Below, one piece after another: positions 61,384-64,000 of a stretch of DNA of 64,000 nucleotides. Source of the stretch: Dromaius novaehollandiae (taxonomy: Eukaryota; Chordata; Aves; Casuariiformes; Dromaiidae); assembly GCF_036370855.1 (NCBI RefSeq), contig NC_088113.1, forward strand, positions 20,232,501 through 20,296,500, read 5' to 3'. Made by a program: the position numbers and the translations under genes. The number at the start of each line of letters is the position of its first letter. The stretch's first letter is position 1. The notes under the pieces are model-generated. The model worked only from the letters and a program-made list of their open reading frames with translations. It searched no databases and was not told where the DNA came from.

Positions 61384-63890
61384 CTGGAAAGATTTGGGGG
61401 TGGGGGGGAGAACAAGCCAAAAATGATTTTCAAAGTTATTCTCCACTTAATTTAGTCATTTCCTGTAATAAAGTTTGTTAACCCTGTTTGTGATAAAATT
61501 CAACAGATTGAAACAAATCAAGCTAAGTTATTGCAACAGAGCCTGGGGCACGTACCTGTCTCTCAAAGGTGATCACTTACTGGACAATTTAAGAAATGAG
61601 ACCAAAACAGAGGAAATTGAAGACAAAGCTGGTCTTTAGAGTACAGATTCCTGATTAAGCAAAGCTGGACTAATGTTTAACTGCTTCAGAGGAGCCATGC
61701 GTGCGTGAAAACATACGCGCAAGTGGTTCCCCACATGCCCCTTCACTTTCCTCCCTGGAAGTACTTCTCTTCTGAAGAAATCCCACATCAGGGCATTTCT
61801 TTGAGTCCTGAGAAAGGAAGCTCAAGCAGTCTTGCAGAAAATATCAGGGCAGATGGGACAGGAGTAGAAATATTTCTGATTTGACAAGCTCTTCAACATC
61901 TCCCATTCCTAGTAACAAAGAATTGCACTTGCACTGCAGTGACTGGGAATATGGGTATATAAAAAGCCCCAAAAGAGAAATGAGTTGGCATAAACAAAGA
62001 GAAGTGGAATTGCTTAACAGTAGAGTCTCCAACATTAGCACAAGCCACTGTCAACCCTACTAAAAACACCCATCTGAGTAACAGATGAAGCTGTGGGATA
62101 GCCCCATATTGCCAATTGGTTTCTACACTCTTCTTGAGAAAGAAGATATATCAAGTGATTTACTACTTTGCTCTTACCCAAGAAAAGAATTTCTTGGCAA
62201 ACATGTGATCAGAGTATTTAGTGAATAGTGTTGTTTATTTGTGAGAGGAACCACTGAAATACACTGGTATCCCTCACATTCCACTATGACTACTCAGCAC
62301 TTCTATTCAGATCATAAAGCTTCAGATCTAGGGTCAAAATAAATAAATAAATAAACAGAAGTCCAAAAAAACCAAAACACCCAAAGCCAGTGACTTCAGA
62401 TTTGCTGGTCTGTAGAGCCAGTTGCTGATACTCAGAAATACAGCCTTCAGTGAACTCTTAATATGGCAAGGATACTGAATTCCAGACAAGTCTAAGCAGG
62501 ATATGTACAGATATGTAGGGCATTTAAATATATTTCACTTGAACACTATGTAACAGAATGAAGAACTGGAATGCAAGCAGTAAATCAAACTGATTTCCTG
62601 ACTTGTGGCATCTACCAGTCAGAGGCATCTTCCTAATCCTGGCTAGGTAAAGGCACCATCTTAAATAGTACAATCCAGAAGACATATCGTTTCTGAAAGA
62701 TGTGCTTCCACAAGGTATATCTCACAAGGAAAACTGATTAAGGGGAATGGTCAAATCATTCTTCGAATGGATTCAGGGACTTTACTTCTCACACTTAGAT
62801 TTTCTTTGTGACAGCAAATACCTGTATTCTTAGAGGGCACTTTTCCTTCCAGCAAATTGTTTGAGAATGACTGCACCTAAAATTCCGTATTTAGGGAACA
62901 TGGTTTCAGCATATCCTGGATAAAAGAAAAGCTGGTAATAGAGACACTATGATGGATGGTGGGGAAAGATACAAAAGCACACCAACCATGTTATCGGTCC
63001 AAATCTATCTGTTATTAACATTAGCTCATCACCGCAGAACGAAAGGTGGCTCCCTCAGAGGCACTGCGTGTCTGAAGACTACATTCCCCAGAGCCCTGGC
63101 ACCAATTTAGGTGCAGCACAGGATGACCGGACAGCCCTCTAAAAGCCACAGACGAGTAGTAATGTCACATCAGCAAGTGGACATGAGCTGACTCACTGTC
63201 AAGCCATTAGGACCATCTGTTTATCTGGCTTGACAAAAAGCTGACTGGTCCAAAAGCAGTATGCTGTGCTGTGTTGACATGACACAGTGGCTGAGTTAGT
63301 GGGTCCCAGGAGACATGCCAGGCTTTCCAGAGAATAAGTTCTGGTATCTGTACTATGGCATGGTTAGGCTGCCTGTGGGAAACAAAGTTGATTTCTCAGT
63401 CAACTGCACAAGTTAAATATTCTGTATTCTTGTCCCTTACTCCAAGCTTGTGCATTCCCACATCCCTACACCCGTATCTCCTAGGCCCCTTTAAATATTC
63501 CCTAGATAGTCCTTATACCTCCATGCTTCCCCTTATGAATCTTTCCCCTAACCAAACTGCTTAGGGGTGCTGCAGCTGTCTTGTTCTAGGCATTCCTGGA
63601 GTCCACAGAACAAGCTGTTGGCCAAACTTAACCTGCAAGCCAGCAGTTAACCACCCCTGCTGACGATAGCCAGGTAAGGAAGCTACTTCACCAACAACTA
63701 ACTGCAAACAGAGACTTTGGGAAAGCAAGGGGAACACAGCCCAGTCAGTGATGTATTAGAAAATCCAATCCGAGAGAAAAGAAAACCAGCATAAAAGCAG
63801 CTTTGTTATTCCTAACACAATAGCAGACCGTCTTCTGGTTCAGATAAGATTACTAATTCATAGCCTTTTCTACCCCTTTCCCCCCCCCTT

Positions 63891-63933
<43 letters not shown>

Positions 63934-64000
63934 ACAGTATCTGTTCACATACCAAGTGCTGACACATTCAGCCCAGAAGAATTGCGTATTTGCAACCTCT
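61384..64000 (-). other. RTEL1: RTEL1 upstream intron sequence to the right edge
   Basis: No exon can be assigned with confidence. Two weak candidates are discussed in findings (62822-62870 and 63953-64000). The stretch also holds a ZNF143-like motif at 63077 and a long pyrimidine tract at 63863-63929. Confidence 0.6.
63894..63929 (+). repeat. Poly(T) tract of 36 bases, preceded by a C/T-rich stretch
   Basis: Homopolymeric T at 63894-63929 after a nearly pure pyrimidine stretch from about 63863. Together they form a 67-base polypyrimidine/polypurine segment. No retroelement body is recognised on either side. Confidence 0.9.

Noticed and set aside
61541-61590. Donor-like ACAG|GTACGT on the minus strand, tested as the end of another RTEL1 exon
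   Set aside because: All three frames run into stops directly after the only nearby acceptor, so no coding exon fits.

Overview
The window is a stretch of vertebrate nuclear DNA, most likely from a bird and at least from a sauropsid. The evidence is intron-rich genes with GT-AG splice sites, CpG-rich promoters, and several CR1-type LINE fragments carrying the octamer 3' tails typical of birds and reptiles. Four genes can be recognised by translating exons and checking that splice phases match: ZGPAT (minus, 5' part only), ARFRP1 (plus, complete), TNFRSF6B/DcR3 (minus, complete) and RTEL1 (minus, C-terminal part only). This is the same gene set, in the same order and relative orientation, as human 20q13.33, here read in reverse. 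No prokaryotic genes, CRISPR arrays, rRNAs or tRNAs were seen.

Layout. Positions 1-1814 hold the first two visible coding exons of ZGPAT, which runs off the left edge. About 1815-2470 is a CpG-rich promoter shared head-to-head by ZGPAT and ARFRP1. It carries two ETS-like sites, an E-box and two oppositely oriented ZNF143/THAP11-type motifs. ARFRP1 occupies about 2.4-14.8 kb: one likely non-coding first exon, seven coding exons (606 nt, 201 residues) and a poly(A) signal at 14803. From 14.8 to 31.8 kb no gene could be supported. This interval turns GC-rich after about 23.9 kb and holds a CR1 tail and a TA microsatellite framed by hairpins. TNFRSF6B has three coding exons between 31796 and 36810 (284 residues). 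A non-coding first exon is inferred at about 37886-38030, with a TATA box at 38055. From 38.1 to 47.1 kb is intergenic DNA with CR1 remnants and one strong hairpin. From 47.1 kb to the right edge lie the last eight recognised coding exons of RTEL1 (417 residues): two harmonin-like repeats, a PIP-box-like segment and a C4C4 RING. The helicase core lies beyond 64000.

The genes do different jobs. ZGPAT is a nuclear repressor and splicing-linked protein. ARFRP1 is a trans-Golgi small GTPase. TNFRSF6B is a secreted decoy for FasL, LIGHT and TL1A. RTEL1 is a telomere and recombination helicase. Their link is conserved position, not one pathway. I found no convincing undescribed system. The observations most worth following are the divergent ZNF143-type pair in the shared promoter, the TATA/G-rich minisatellite architecture at TNFRSF6B, and the intact long C-terminus of RTEL1.
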